From assembly GCA_035465955.1 (NCBI GenBank), contig DATIVK010000048.1:1-64000 (forward strand): a DNA stretch of 64,000 nucleotides. Direction: 5' to 3'. The position numbers and the translations under genes were made by a program. Of this stretch, positions 34,649-43,606 are shown piece by piece (position 1 is the first letter of the stretch; every line of letters begins with the position of its first letter). The notes beneath the pieces were generated by a model, which saw only the letters and a list, made by a program, of their open reading frames with translations, was not told the origin of the DNA and did not search any database. This stretch comes from DATIVK01 sp035465955 (GTDB lineage Bacteria > Myxococcota > Myxococcia > Myxococcales > Anaeromyxobacteraceae).

Positions 34649-34671
34649 CGAACCGCTTGCTTCACGGTTCG
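34649..34671. other. Inverted repeat in a 242-base gene-free stretch
   Basis: CGAACCG and its complement around a nine-base loop, between the histidine kinase stop (34761) and the chemoreceptor start (34518). It may be a 3'-end stem-loop of the kinase transcript or an operator of the receptor. I see no gene in 34519-34760. Confidence 0.3.
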
Positions 34672-34760
34672 TGTCGAGGGTTGGAGGCCACCCCGGAGGA
34701 GTCGCGTACCCAGTGACAATCCGCCACGCCAGCGTTCACCGCGTCACGCGGCGCGGAGGG

Positions 34761-35966
34761 TCACGGTCGCGGCGAGCGGGGGAGGACCAGCGTGAAGGTC
34801 GTGCCGAGGTCCCGGGTCGAGGTGAAGGCGACCTTGCCGCCCAGCACCTCCTCGCCGAAGTGCTTCACGATGAAGGTGCCCTGCCCGCGCCCCTCGCCCC
34901 TCTTCGTGGAGAAGTAGCGCTGGAAGATGCGGGGAGCGACCCCCGCCGGGATGACGCCCGGGTCCCAGACCCGGAACGCGACGTCCCGCACGCCCGCCTC
35001 CACCGTCAGCCGCACCTCCGCCCCCTCGGGGCAGGCCTCGAACGCGTTGAGGAGCAGGTTGGTGATGACGCGCCGCAGTAGGTAGGGATCGGTCTCGAGG
35101 ACGACGCCGTCACCGTTGCCGGAGACCACCAGCCCCTTGCCCCTCGCGACCGGGTGGTGATGGAAGAGCCCATCGAGCCCCTCCAGGACGCCGTCGAGCG
35201 GCACCCTCGCGAGGGTGGCCTCGTAGCCCGCGGGGACCGGCGCCATCAGGGCGCGCTGCAGCTGGAGCTCGCGGAGCAGGTGGTCGGCGAGGTCGCGGGC
35301 GTCCGCGGCCGCGATGGTGATCTCGGCCGGCGCGCCGTCCATCTCCTCGCACGCGCCGACGACGCCGAGCAGGAGGTCGGAGAGGTCGTGGAAGAAGGCG
35401 CGCTGCACGGCGGCCCGCCGCCGCTCCAGCGAGACGTCGACGAGCGAGAGGAGGGTGAAGCGCTCCGGGGGGACGTCGAGCGCCTGGGCCCGCACGCGGA
35501 ACTCCGCGTCGACGGTCGCCCCGCCCCGCCGCACGGTGAACGCGCAGTCGCGCTCCACCGGTCCCCCCTTCTCCTGCGCCGAGAGGATCGCGATGGCCGC
35601 GCCGCACGTCCGGCATGCCGGCCCCGTGCCGCAACCGCCAGGGGCCTGCTCCGCCGCGTGGACGCACGCGATCGCCTCGCCCGGACGGAGGCCGAGCACG
35701 GCGCCCGGGTCGTCGACGCCCAGCAGCGCGAGGTAGCCGGCGTTGAGCGCCACCACCTGCCGCTGCGAGTTGAGCACCGCCAGCGCGCCCGCCCACGTCC
35801 CCAGGATCGCCTCGAGGACGGGGCTCGACGCCGCCAGCGCGACCTGGCCCGCGAGCTGGCCGGCGCCCGCGCGCGCGGGCTCGAGGAACCACGTGCGCTT
35901 CGGCTCGGGGAGCGCGTCGAACTCCGGCTCCAGCCGCCGGATCCGTTGGTCGAGACCTTCGTCCAT
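34761..35966 (-). CDS. Soluble histidine kinase with a cysteine-rich PAS domain
   Basis: A 401-residue protein with no membrane helix. A PAS-like domain (about 48-180) contains a cluster C101, H103, C112, C118 and C121 in the pattern CxHx8CxxxxxCxxC. Next comes an H-box with His193 in AFFHDLSDLLLG, then a HATPase_c domain with NLLLNAFEA (N-box), DPGVIPAG and a STKRGEGRGQGTFIV G-box region. It should autophosphorylate in response to a signal read by the PAS domain; the Cys/His cluster suggests a metal, Fe-S or redox sensor. No response regulator gene is adjacent. It may work with the downstream chemoreceptor. Confidence 0.87.
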   Translation of the reverse strand: MDEGLDQRIRRLEPEFDALPEPKRTWFLEPARAGAGQLAGQVALAASSPVLEAILGTWAGALAVLNSQRQVVALNAGYLALLGVDDPGAVLGLRPGEAIACVHAAEQAPGGCGTGPACRTCGAAIAILSAQEKGGPVERDCAFTVRRGGATVDAEFRVRAQALDVPPERFTLLSLVDVSLERRRAAVQRAFFHDLSDLLLGVVGACEEMDGAPAEITIAAADARDLADHLLRELQLQRALMAPVPAGYEATLARVPLDGVLEGLDGLFHHHPVARGKGLVVSGNGDGVVLETDPYLLRRVITNLLLNAFEACPEGAEVRLTVEAGVRDVAFRVWDPGVIPAGVAPRIFQRYFSTKRGEGRGQGTFIVKHFGEEVLGGKVAFTSTRDLGTTFTLVLPRSPRP

Positions 35967-36055
35967 CTGGCTCGCTCCCCTGCGCTTCCCCCCCCCCTCG
36001 CGGGGACCACGCGCTCCCCATGTCTAGTGTGTCGCCGGGCGCGCCGCCGCGCACG

Positions 36056-37642
36056 TCATCCGTGCCCCTCGCCCGGCTCGGTGATCCAGCGGGCCGCGAG
36101 GAACAGCCCGGCCATCGCGGCGTAGCCCGCGGCCCAGCCCCACGCGGGGCCCAGCCGGATCGCGGTGTCGCCGGGCGTGTACTGGAAGGCGTGCATGAGC
36201 CCGGCCGCGGAGAGGGCCGCCGCCGCCAGCATCCAGGCGCCGGCCCGAGCGAAGCGCCGCTCGATGATGGCCACCGTCGCGGCGGCGAGGATCATCGAGG
36301 CGAAGATGAAGCCCTGCTCGAGCGCGAAGGCCCCCTCGATCCAGGTGTCGCTCGCGGCGAACCTCGCGACGAGGTCCGGGCCGAACGGCGCCCCGCCCGG
36401 CGTCCCGACGCCGGCCGCGCGCAGGCCGTTCTTCGCCATCAGCGCCCCCCACGCGCCGAGGGCGGGCAGCAGGCCGACGACGACGGCCGGCGCGTGCTCG
36501 CGCGGCGTCGCCTGGAAGGCCTGCGCGCCGATCACCAGGCCGATCCAGAGGACGATCGCCATCCCCGCGTCGACGGGGACCGCCCAGGCGATCAGCGTCA
36601 GCGTGCCGGTGAGCGCCACCACGGTGACGAAGGCGCCGTTCAGGATCGAGTAGCCGGCGCGGGCCCCGAGCGCCTTCCAGCCGGGGTGGCCGATGTAGAT
36701 GGTCGTGGGGAACGGCGAGCCGAAGAGGGCGGCCGCGAGGGTCCCGAGGCCGTTCACGAGCAGCGACGAGCGCGTCTCGTAGGGATCCCCCGCCGCCTCG
36801 GCCGACTCGATGTTCTGGAGCGAGCCGATGACGGTGAAGAGCCCCATCGGGATGATGACCGAGAGGTAGCTCGCCAGCAGGTCGCCGCGGAGCGAGGCGA
36901 GGACGGCGCCGAGCGCCGGGACGGGGAGCGCGATCCCGGTCCACTCCGGCCGCGGCCCCGCCGGCGCGATCCCGGTGAGCCACGCGAGGAGCGTGCCGAG
37001 GGCGACCGCCACGAGCCCGCCGGGCAGGCGCCCCCGGAAGCGGACGTGGCCGAAGTAGGTGAGCATCACGATGCCGAGCGTCGCGAGGCCGACGACGGGC
37101 CGCGCGAAGGTGCGGAACAGGAAGCCGAGGGAGATGAAGCCGAGGGCGATCCCGGCGAGGGTCGAGAGGAGGGCGGCGCGGGGCGTGGCCCGGCGGACGC
37201 GCTCCGCGACGAACGCGCCGGCGCTCTCGATGAGCCCCGAGCCGATGCAGGCGAGCAGGCCGGCGTGCCACGCCACGGTGGCGGGGTCCGGGCTGCCGGC
37301 GGCTTGCGCCGCCAGCTTCGCCGGGAGCATGACGAGGAAGACGTGCGCGAAGAGCGAGACGGTGTTGATCCCGTAAGGGAGCGCGCAGACGTCCGCCCGT
37401 CCCGTGCGCGCCGCGAGCCGCTTCGCCTGCCACGCGTAGAAGAGGTTGCCGACCAGGATCGAGACGGCGGCCGCCGGGAGGATCCGCCCGTGGACGAGGG
37501 CGGCCGGGAAGCCGAGGACGCCGCGGCAGAGCGCGTCGACGAGCAGCAGCTGGACGAGGTTGTCGATCGCGAGGCCGAAGAAGCCGTCGACGTCGCCGCG
37601 GACGAACCACGACATGGGGGTGGGCGGGCGGACGCTCTCCAT
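36056..37642 (-). CDS. NCS2/AzgA-like permease
   Basis: A 528-residue inner-membrane transporter with about 12-14 hydrophobic helices. Helix regions with LPYGINTVSLFAHVF and GSLQNIESAEAAGDPYETRSSLL match the xanthine/uracil/adenine permease superfamily, which imports nucleobases by proton symport. The substrate-specific residues are not clear enough to name the base, and some distant members carry other solutes. Start ATG at 37642 (MESVRPPTPMSWF), divergent from the AsmA-like gene by about 100 bases. No purine catabolism gene nearby. Confidence 0.85.
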   Translation of the reverse strand: MESVRPPTPMSWFVRGDVDGFFGLAIDNLVQLLLVDALCRGVLGFPAALVHGRILPAAAVSILVGNLFYAWQAKRLAARTGRADVCALPYGINTVSLFAHVFLVMLPAKLAAQAAGSPDPATVAWHAGLLACIGSGLIESAGAFVAERVRRATPRAALLSTLAGIALGFISLGFLFRTFARPVVGLATLGIVMLTYFGHVRFRGRLPGGLVAVALGTLLAWLTGIAPAGPRPEWTGIALPVPALGAVLASLRGDLLASYLSVIIPMGLFTVIGSLQNIESAEAAGDPYETRSSLLVNGLGTLAAALFGSPFPTTIYIGHPGWKALGARAGYSILNGAFVTVVALTGTLTLIAWAVPVDAGMAIVLWIGLVIGAQAFQATPREHAPAVVVGLLPALGAWGALMAKNGLRAAGVGTPGGAPFGPDLVARFAASDTWIEGAFALEQGFIFASMILAAATVAIIERRFARAGAWMLAAAALSAAGLMHAFQYTPGDTAIRLGPAWGWAAGYAAMAGLFLAARWITEPGEGHG

Positions 37643-37744
37643 GGGCGCTCTCCGGGCGGGTGGGGGCGCCATGCTAGCTCCGACGGGGTGCGAACGCCCG
37701 TTCTCCACCCGCGGGCCCCGCCCGTGGGTACACTCCCAGGCACC

Positions 37745-40378
37745 ATGACCGACACCCTCGCGAAGCCCCGCCGCTGGCCGAAGGTCCTCGCCGCCGTCGT
37801 CGTCGTCCTCGCGGTCCTCGGGGCCGCCGCGGCGTTCGCGCTCGACCGGGTCCTCACCTCCATCGCCCGCGAGCAGGCGGCCTCGCTCTCCCGGCAGTGG
37901 GAGCGGCCGGTCGAGATCGGCGCCGTGAAGACCACCTTCCTCACCGGGCTCGGCGTGCGCGTCGAGGGGGTCCGGATCGGCGCCGCCGCAGGGGAGCCGA
38001 AGCCGCTCTTCGAGCTCGACCGGGCCGAGGTGAAGGTGGCGCTCCTGCGGGCGCTCACGTCGGGCGGGAAGGACGTGCGGGTCCGCAGCGCCGAGCTCCA
38101 GGGGGTCCGCGCCAACGTCGTGAAGCTGAAGGACGGCGCCACCAACGTGGACCGGCTCACCGAGGCGATGGCGAGGAACGCCCCCCCCGCGAAGGCGGAG
38201 CCGGAGAAGCCGAAGGAGCCGGCGGCCGGGCCGGCCGACCTCTCGGGGGTCCGCGTCGAGCACGCCGCGGTCCTCGACGGCCGGATCGCCTTCGTGGACG
38301 AGGGGGCCGGCGGTCAGGAGCTCTACGTCGGGGACATCGACCTCGTGGTGGACGGCCTCGCCGCCGGCGCCCCGCTCGACGTGGCGCTGAGGGCGGGCGT
38401 CCTCTCCGCGAAGCAGAACGTCGAGCTGAAGGTCCACGCACCGCCGCTCCCGGCGTCGCTCACGCCCTCGCCCGACCGGGTCACCCTGAAGGTGGAGCCG
38501 ATCGACCTCACGCCGCTCGCCCCCTTCGCGCCGAAGGACGCGGGCTTCCGCGGGGGCCGCCTCTCGGCGGACCTCGACGTCGCGCTGGGCGCCGCCGTCC
38601 CGGGGGGGGCCGGCCCCACCTCGGTGCGCGGTGGCTTCGCCGCCACGGAGCTCCGCTTCGCGGGACAGGAGGGGGGCAAGGCCCTCGACGTCACGCTGGA
38701 CGCCGACCTGACCGCCGACGCGAAGCAGGGGGACCTCTCGATCGCGAAGCTCCTGCTCACGTTCGGACCGGCTGCGCTCGAGGGGAGGGGGAAGGTGACG
38801 GCGCTCCTCTCCGAGGCGCCCCGGATCGAGGGGCTGCGGATCGTCGCGCGCAACCTCGACCTCGCCGCGCTGGCGCCCTACTACCCGCCGCTCCCGAAGC
38901 TCCTCGGCGGCACGATGGCCGGACCCATCGGCCTCTCCGCCGAGGCGGCGGGGACCGCGGACCGTGCCGCCCTGGAGCTCCGGGCCGACCTGACGCCGGT
39001 GAGGATGTCCTTCCCGAAGCAGCTCGAGAAGGCCGCCGGCGGGAAGCTGGTGCTCGTCGCGCGGCTGCGCGGCGGCGCGGCGGGGGCCCTGAGGTTCGAC
39101 GCCGACGGCGACCTCGCCGGGGTCGACCTGCGCCCGGGCGGCTCGCTCGCCAAGAAGCCGGGCGACCGGCTCACCTTCGCGACGGCCGCCACCCGCTCCG
39201 TCTCGGGGAAGGCGCAGCGGCTCGAGCTGGCCTCCTTCAGCCTGGGGATCGCCGACACGAACGTGAAGGCGCACGGCTGGACGGAGCTCGCGCCGCGGTC
39301 GACCCGGTTCGACCTCGCCGTCGACGTCGACCGGGTCGACGTGGACAAGCTGCTCCTCCCGACGAAGGCGGAGGCGCCCGCGCCGAAGGCGGCGGCGAAG
39401 GCGAAGGGGGACGCGGCCTCGACGTACGCGGGGCTCGCCGGGAAGGCCTCCCTGCGGATCGGCGAGGTGATCGCCGAGAAGCAGCGGCTCGCCGACGTGC
39501 GCGTGACCGTGGCGCTGAAGGAGGACGAGGTGACGGTGGAGGAGGGGCGGCTGGGGCTGTGGGACGGTGTCTTCAGCGTGGCCGGGACGCAGGCGCGCCT
39601 CGCGCCGCCCGACATCCCCTTCAAGCTGGTGGCGAAGGTCGAGCACGCGGAGGTCGGTGCGCTGCTCGCCGCCTTCACCGACAAGAAGGTGCTGACGGGG
39701 AAGCTCGACGCGGACGTGAGGCTGTCCGGCAGGGGCGAGGACACCGACCACATCCTGAAGGCCCTCGACGGGACCATCGAGGGGAAGCTCCGCGACGGCG
39801 TCTTCCACGCCAAGGACCTCGTCGCCGAGGTCACCGGCCCGATCGTCGCCGCGATCCCCGCGCTCAAGGGGAAGGTGACGAAGGGAGGCACGACGAAGCT
39901 CCGCGACGTGCCGGTGTCGCTCCGGATCCAGGGCGGCAAGGCGCTGCTCGGAAAGCCGATCGAGGCGGAGGAGCGCGGCGCCACCCTGACGGCGCAGGGG
40001 ACCTTCTCCTTCGACGGCGAGCTCGACATGCCGACCCGCCTGATGCTCTCGCCCGCAGCCGTCTCCGACCTGACCGGGGGGAAGGCGAAGGTCGACGCGC
40101 CGATCCCGTTCTCCTTCAAGCTCGTCGGCAAGGCCTGGAGCCCGCGCCTGGCGGGGCTCGACGTGATGCCTGCGGTGAAGACGATCGGGGCCCAGCTCGG
40201 CGCCGCCGCGCTCGGCAAGGCGCTCGGCCTCAAGGGGACGCCGCAGGAGGCGGCGAAGGAGAAGGCGGCCGAGGTGACGGGGAAGGCCCAGGAGAAGGTC
40301 CAGGAGAAGGCGCAGGACGCCGCGAAGGCCCTCGAGCAGGGGGCGGCGAAGAAGCTGAAGGGGCTGTTCGGGCGGTGA
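37745..40378 (+). CDS. AsmA-family envelope protein
   Basis: An 877-residue protein with one N-terminal membrane helix (about residues 13-35) and a very long periplasmic part built of repeated beta-strand segments, as in AsmA, TamB-like and YhdP proteins. A late segment (AAFTDKKVLTGKLDADVRLSGRGEDTDHILKALDGTIEGKLRDGVF) is the AsmA C-terminal signature. The last 60 residues are an Ala/Lys/Glu-rich helix (EKAAEVTGKAQEKVQEKAQDA). Such proteins form lipid-carrying grooves between inner and outer membranes. That role is inferred here. Start ATG at 37745. Confidence 0.88.
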   Translation: MTDTLAKPRRWPKVLAAVVVVLAVLGAAAAFALDRVLTSIAREQAASLSRQWERPVEIGAVKTTFLTGLGVRVEGVRIGAAAGEPKPLFELDRAEVKVALLRALTSGGKDVRVRSAELQGVRANVVKLKDGATNVDRLTEAMARNAPPAKAEPEKPKEPAAGPADLSGVRVEHAAVLDGRIAFVDEGAGGQELYVGDIDLVVDGLAAGAPLDVALRAGVLSAKQNVELKVHAPPLPASLTPSPDRVTLKVEPIDLTPLAPFAPKDAGFRGGRLSADLDVALGAAVPGGAGPTSVRGGFAATELRFAGQEGGKALDVTLDADLTADAKQGDLSIAKLLLTFGPAALEGRGKVTALLSEAPRIEGLRIVARNLDLAALAPYYPPLPKLLGGTMAGPIGLSAEAAGTADRAALELRADLTPVRMSFPKQLEKAAGGKLVLVARLRGGAAGALRFDADGDLAGVDLRPGGSLAKKPGDRLTFATAATRSVSGKAQRLELASFSLGIADTNVKAHGWTELAPRSTRFDLAVDVDRVDVDKLLLPTKAEAPAPKAAAKAKGDAASTYAGLAGKASLRIGEVIAEKQRLADVRVTVALKEDEVTVEEGRLGLWDGVFSVAGTQARLAPPDIPFKLVAKVEHAEVGALLAAFTDKKVLTGKLDADVRLSGRGEDTDHILKALDGTIEGKLRDGVFHAKDLVAEVTGPIVAAIPALKGKVTKGGTTKLRDVPVSLRIQGGKALLGKPIEAEERGATLTAQGTFSFDGELDMPTRLMLSPAAVSDLTGGKAKVDAPIPFSFKLVGKAWSPRLAGLDVMPAVKTIGAQLGAAALGKALGLKGTPQEAAKEKAAEVTGKAQEKVQEKAQDAAKALEQGAAKKLKGLFGR

Positions 40379-40393
40379 GGCCGCGCGGCGAAG

Positions 40394-40470
40394 GGCTCCC
40401 TCACCGTGGCCCTCGATGAGGGAGCGGGGACGTTGCCACGGGAAGCCGCGTCTCTCGACCGCGTGCTAGG
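40394..40470. repeat. Composite palindromic repeat with CTAGCA box
   Basis: A degenerate CTCCCTCACC...CCCTCGATGAGGGAGCGGGG hairpin (about 40396-40429) followed by the box GTCTCTCGACCGCGTGCTAG (about 40450-40469), between the AsmA-like gene and the collagen-like lipoprotein gene. The same two parts, in the same order, occur at 44451-44545. Confidence 0.6.
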
Positions 40471-40491
40471 TTGGGAGCGGGGGTCTCGGCC

Positions 40492-41133
40492 ATGCGCTCA
40501 ATCGGACTCGCGGTCACCACCGCACTCCTCTTCGCCTGTAGCGGGACCGGCTCGACGGGGCCGCAGGGTCAGCAGGGCGACCCGGGGATCCAGGGGATCC
40601 AAGGGATCCAGGGGATCCAGGGGATCCAGGGTGAGCCCGGAACGACCGGAGCGCCGGGGCCTGCCGGGCCCGGGTTCGTCTGGGTCGATCAGCTCGGGAT
40701 CCCGGTCGCGGGCCTGACGCCGTACTTCTCGACGAGCCCGGCCTACTCGGACTCCACCGGCGTCATCTGGTTCCTCGACGCCGAGAACCTCGGGGTCGGC
40801 AGCTGGAGCGGGGGCGGCGGGTACACCTGGGGAACCATCGAGTACTTCGACGCGGCCGGCTGCGCCGGCACGGCCTACGTGTCCCTGCCGCCACCGCGCG
40901 TGGCGGTGAGCTACAGGGGAGCGAGCGTCTACCGGCCCGAGACCGCGCCCTTCGTGACCCTGACTCCGGCCTCGGCCAGGAACTGGGCGACCGGCGGCGC
41001 GTGCAACACGTCGGCGCTCCCGTCGATGCGTGCGCTCGAAGCCAGCCGACTCCTGCCGGCCCTGCCGGTCGCGGACGTCGTCGCGGAGGTCAGGGCACGC
41101 TTCACGCCGCCGCTGCACATGCAGTGGCGGTGA
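40492..41133 (+). CDS. Lipoprotein with a short collagen-like stretch
   Basis: A 213-residue exported protein. Lipobox LLFACSG, Cys17. Directly after it runs a Gly-x-y collagen-like segment (about residues 19-63), including five GIQ triplets. The rest (about 65-213) is a Gly/Ser/Tyr-rich domain with two cysteines (AAGCAGT, GACNTS), possibly a small beta fold. Collagen-like stalks trimerise and raise a head domain off the cell surface; that is inference. Start ATG at 40492. The triplet block is encoded by a perfect-to-near-perfect nine-base DNA repeat. Confidence 0.82.
   Translation: MRSIGLAVTTALLFACSGTGSTGPQGQQGDPGIQGIQGIQGIQGIQGEPGTTGAPGPAGPGFVWVDQLGIPVAGLTPYFSTSPAYSDSTGVIWFLDAENLGVGSWSGGGGYTWGTIEYFDAAGCAGTAYVSLPPPRVAVSYRGASVYRPETAPFVTLTPASARNWATGGACNTSALPSMRALEASRLLPALPVADVVAEVRARFTPPLHMQWR
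40585..40629. repeat. Nine-base tandem repeat encoding Gly-Ile-Gln
   Basis: Five copies of GGGATCCAG (one copy ends CAA) inside the collagen-like lipoprotein gene. The unit is a multiple of three, so copy changes would lengthen or shorten the stalk without breaking the frame. It is a likely site of length variation between strains. Confidence 0.85.
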
Positions 41134-41146
41134 CGCGGCGAGGGCG

Positions 41147-41368
41147 TCACCTCCGGAGCCATCGGGCGAGGACGAGCGCGGCGAAGCCGAGCATCCCGCC
41201 CGCCCAGCCGAGGAGGACGAGGCCGGCGAAGACCGCCTGCGCCCCGGTCACGGTCCGCCCCTGGACGAGCGCCTGCCGCCGCCGGATGGCGGAGAGCCCC
41301 TTCGCGGCGACGAAGGCGCCGGGGACGATGAGCAGGACGCAGGCGAGGAGGACGAGGGTGCGGGCCAT
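41147..41368 (-). CDS. Small membrane protein of unknown function
   Basis: A 73-residue protein with two membrane helices (about residues 5-22 and 45-66) joined by a basic loop (SAIRRRQALVQGRTVTG). Both ends are basic. The convergent stop is 13 bases from that of the collagen-like lipoprotein gene. No family recognised; a role in the inner membrane is all that can be said. Confidence 0.6.
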   Translation of the reverse strand: MARTLVLLACVLLIVPGAFVAAKGLSAIRRRQALVQGRTVTGAQAVFAGLVLLGWAGGMLGFAALVLARWLRR

Positions 41369-41475
41369 CGGCGCATCCTAGCCGACGCCGCCCCGCGGCG
41401 CTGCCGCGCCGAAGGCCCGGGCCGGGCCGGTCACGCACCGTGATAGCCTGTGCGCCACCGGGGGAGGGCTCTTCC

Positions 41476-42891
41476 ATGACACGTCTCCAGTCCACGCTCG
41501 TCCTGCTGCTCGCGGTCCTCGCCGGCTGCCGCGGCGCCGTCAGCGCGCGCGGCATGAAGGCGCTCGGCCCCTGGGCCGACCGTGAGATCGCCGTCGAGGG
41601 CGCGCGGCCCGACGAAGGGGAGCTCGTCGCGTGGGGGCGCGCCGGCGCGGTGGAGGGGCTGAAGGAGGCCGGGCTGGCCATCGGCCAGGACGCGGGGCCG
41701 GAGGCGCTCGTGATCCGCGTGCGCGAGCTGCGCGCCGACGAGGGGCGCCCGTCGCTCCTCGCCTCGCCGGCCGGCTTCGCCCTGGACCGGGCGCCGCTCG
41801 TGGTCGCGGGGGCCGCCGGCTTCACCTCCCACCTGACGACGGGCGCGGCGCGGGATCGCGCCCTGGACGTGAAGGGCGCGGCCCTCGGCGTGGAGCTGGT
41901 GAAGCAGCTCGTGAAGGTGCGGCTCGCCTTCGAGCTCTTCGCGCCGGGGCGGGAGCGGCCGGTCGGTGGCGTGGCCTGGGAGGGCTACCGGAACCTCGAC
42001 GGGAAGGCGGCGGCGCAGGACGCGGGGCGCGAGGCGGGGCGCGAGCTCGCCGACGAGATCGCGAGCCAGCGCGACCGCTGGGCCGACCGGCGCCCCTCCT
42101 CGGAGCGGCTCCTCCTCACCCCGACGCCCCTCCTCCTCGCGCCGGGCGAGGCGGTCGTCTCGCTCGACCAGGGGCTCCTGCTCCACGCCGGCGTGGGCGT
42201 CCGCCCCTGGCTCCAGCTCGACGCCGCCGTCGGCGGCGCGCCGGTGCCGACGGCGGGCGGGATCCTGCACGCGCGGTACTCGGGGGCGACGGTGGTCGGG
42301 GCGTGGTCGGTCGGCCTCAAGGTCCGCCTGGTCGAGGAGACCTGGGCCTGGCCGGGGCTCGCCGCGTCCTTCGAGCGGGTCGGGCTCTTCGGCGGCGCGC
42401 TGGGCACGGGGCGCGTGGAGCTGCTCGGCCACGTGGTGGACGCGGACGCGCCCGGCGCCTCGTCGCGGATCGGGCTCAACCTCGTCACGTTGGCCGCGAG
42501 CAAGCACCCGGTCGACTGGCTCCAGGTCGGCGCCGGCGCGATCCTCGTCGACGGTCACCCGCTCCTCGGGAGCGCGACCCCCTTCACCGACGCCGGCGGC
42601 GGCGGCGCCGTCGAGCGCTTCCCGACGCAGGTGCTCCCCTACGTGAACGTCGAGGCGCGCGCGGGCGAGCACTTCCGCTTCATCGGGGAGTACCTCGCCA
42701 CGCCCGGCCCCGACGCCGTCGTCCTCGGCCTGCGGAGCCTGCTCCTCTCCGGCCGGCGCGTCGGCGTGGTGCGCGCCCCCGGCTGGAAGCTCGGGCTCGA
42801 CACGGCGGCGATCGTCACCGCCCGGGAGACCGCGGACGGCCGCACGCTCGCGCTCCTGCCCTGGATCGGCCTCGCGCTCTACCCGCGGTAG
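41476..42891 (+). CDS. Lipoprotein with a barrel-like C-terminal half, unknown function
   Basis: A 471-residue protein. Lipobox LLAVLAGC, Cys17. Residues about 20-190 contain alpha/beta segments. From about 210 to the end the sequence alternates hydrophobic and polar residues in short strands with aromatic edges (LLLHAGVGVRPWLQLDAAVG, HFRFIGEYLATPG) and ends in LYPR, which resembles an outer-membrane beta-barrel. A lipid anchor plus a barrel is unusual, so the first part may instead be a periplasmic domain. Start ATG at 41476. Family not recognised. Confidence 0.75.
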   Translation: MTRLQSTLVLLLAVLAGCRGAVSARGMKALGPWADREIAVEGARPDEGELVAWGRAGAVEGLKEAGLAIGQDAGPEALVIRVRELRADEGRPSLLASPAGFALDRAPLVVAGAAGFTSHLTTGAARDRALDVKGAALGVELVKQLVKVRLAFELFAPGRERPVGGVAWEGYRNLDGKAAAQDAGREAGRELADEIASQRDRWADRRPSSERLLLTPTPLLLAPGEAVVSLDQGLLLHAGVGVRPWLQLDAAVGGAPVPTAGGILHARYSGATVVGAWSVGLKVRLVEETWAWPGLAASFERVGLFGGALGTGRVELLGHVVDADAPGASSRIGLNLVTLAASKHPVDWLQVGAGAILVDGHPLLGSATPFTDAGGGGAVERFPTQVLPYVNVEARAGEHFRFIGEYLATPGPDAVVLGLRSLLLSGRRVGVVRAPGWKLGLDTAAIVTARETADGRTLALLPWIGLALYPR

Positions 42892-42911
42892 GGCGCTGCC
42901 CTGGCAGGCTG

Positions 42912-43526
42912 CTAGTGCGGAGCCCCCCTCGGCGGCGCGCCGGGCGGGCCGTCGAGCGCCACGCCGCGCTCGCGCAGGAGCTGACCGACCCGCTCCGAGC
43001 GGGTGCGGAGCCAGCGCTCGTAGAGCCGGACGAGCCCGCGGTCGGAGCGGAGATCGGCGAGCTCGGCGATCTCCGCGAAGCAGTCCACGAAGAGGCCGAA
43101 GCGCCCGGAGAGCTCGCCGTAGAGGGCGTCGAGCCCGCGCCGCCGCTCCGCCTCGCCGACCGCCGCGTACGCGCGGCCGCCCATCGCGATGTAGTAGCCC
43201 ACGTCCACCGCGGAGCGCGCGAGGGAGTCGCCGAAGAAGCCGGAGACGAAGAGGGCGGTGTCCCCGAGCCGTCGCAGGGCGCGCACCCGCGCCTCGCCCG
43301 TCGTCTCGAGCGCGCGGAGCAGGATGAGGGCCAGGGGCTCCTCACCCACGGAGCCGTCGGGCCCCTCGACGAGGAGCCGCTCGCTCTCCAGGAACCTGGC
43401 GAGGACGTCGACGAGGTAGAACTCTGTCTCCGGCTGGATCCGGACGTGGCGGTGCGAGAGGACGTCGCCGACGCGCTGGCGGAAGAACTCGCGCGGGGTC
43501 TCGCTCACCGGGCCGCCGTCGATCAT
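42912..43526 (-). CDS. Cytosolic helical protein of unknown function
   Basis: A 204-residue, mainly helical protein without signal peptide or membrane segment. Charged and aromatic positions such as EFFRQRV, ETEFYLVDVLARFL, FVSGFFGDSL and VDVGYYIAMGGRAYAA look well conserved in style and suggest a structured helical bundle. The C-terminal 20 residues are Gly/Pro-rich. It lies 80 bases downstream of mqnD in the same direction. No domain recognised; similar proteins appear to occur in myxobacteria, but I cannot confirm that here. Confidence 0.7.
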   Translation of the reverse strand: MIDGGPVSETPREFFRQRVGDVLSHRHVRIQPETEFYLVDVLARFLESERLLVEGPDGSVGEEPLALILLRALETTGEARVRALRRLGDTALFVSGFFGDSLARSAVDVGYYIAMGGRAYAAVGEAERRRGLDALYGELSGRFGLFVDCFAEIAELADLRSDRGLVRLYERWLRTRSERVGQLLRERGVALDGPPGAPPRGAPH

Positions 43527-43606
43527 CTCGCGACGCCTCCTCGTCCCTCCCCATCACGCTAACGCCGGCGCGGCCGGCGCTCAAGCCGCGGCGGGGGCGG
43601 ACCGGG

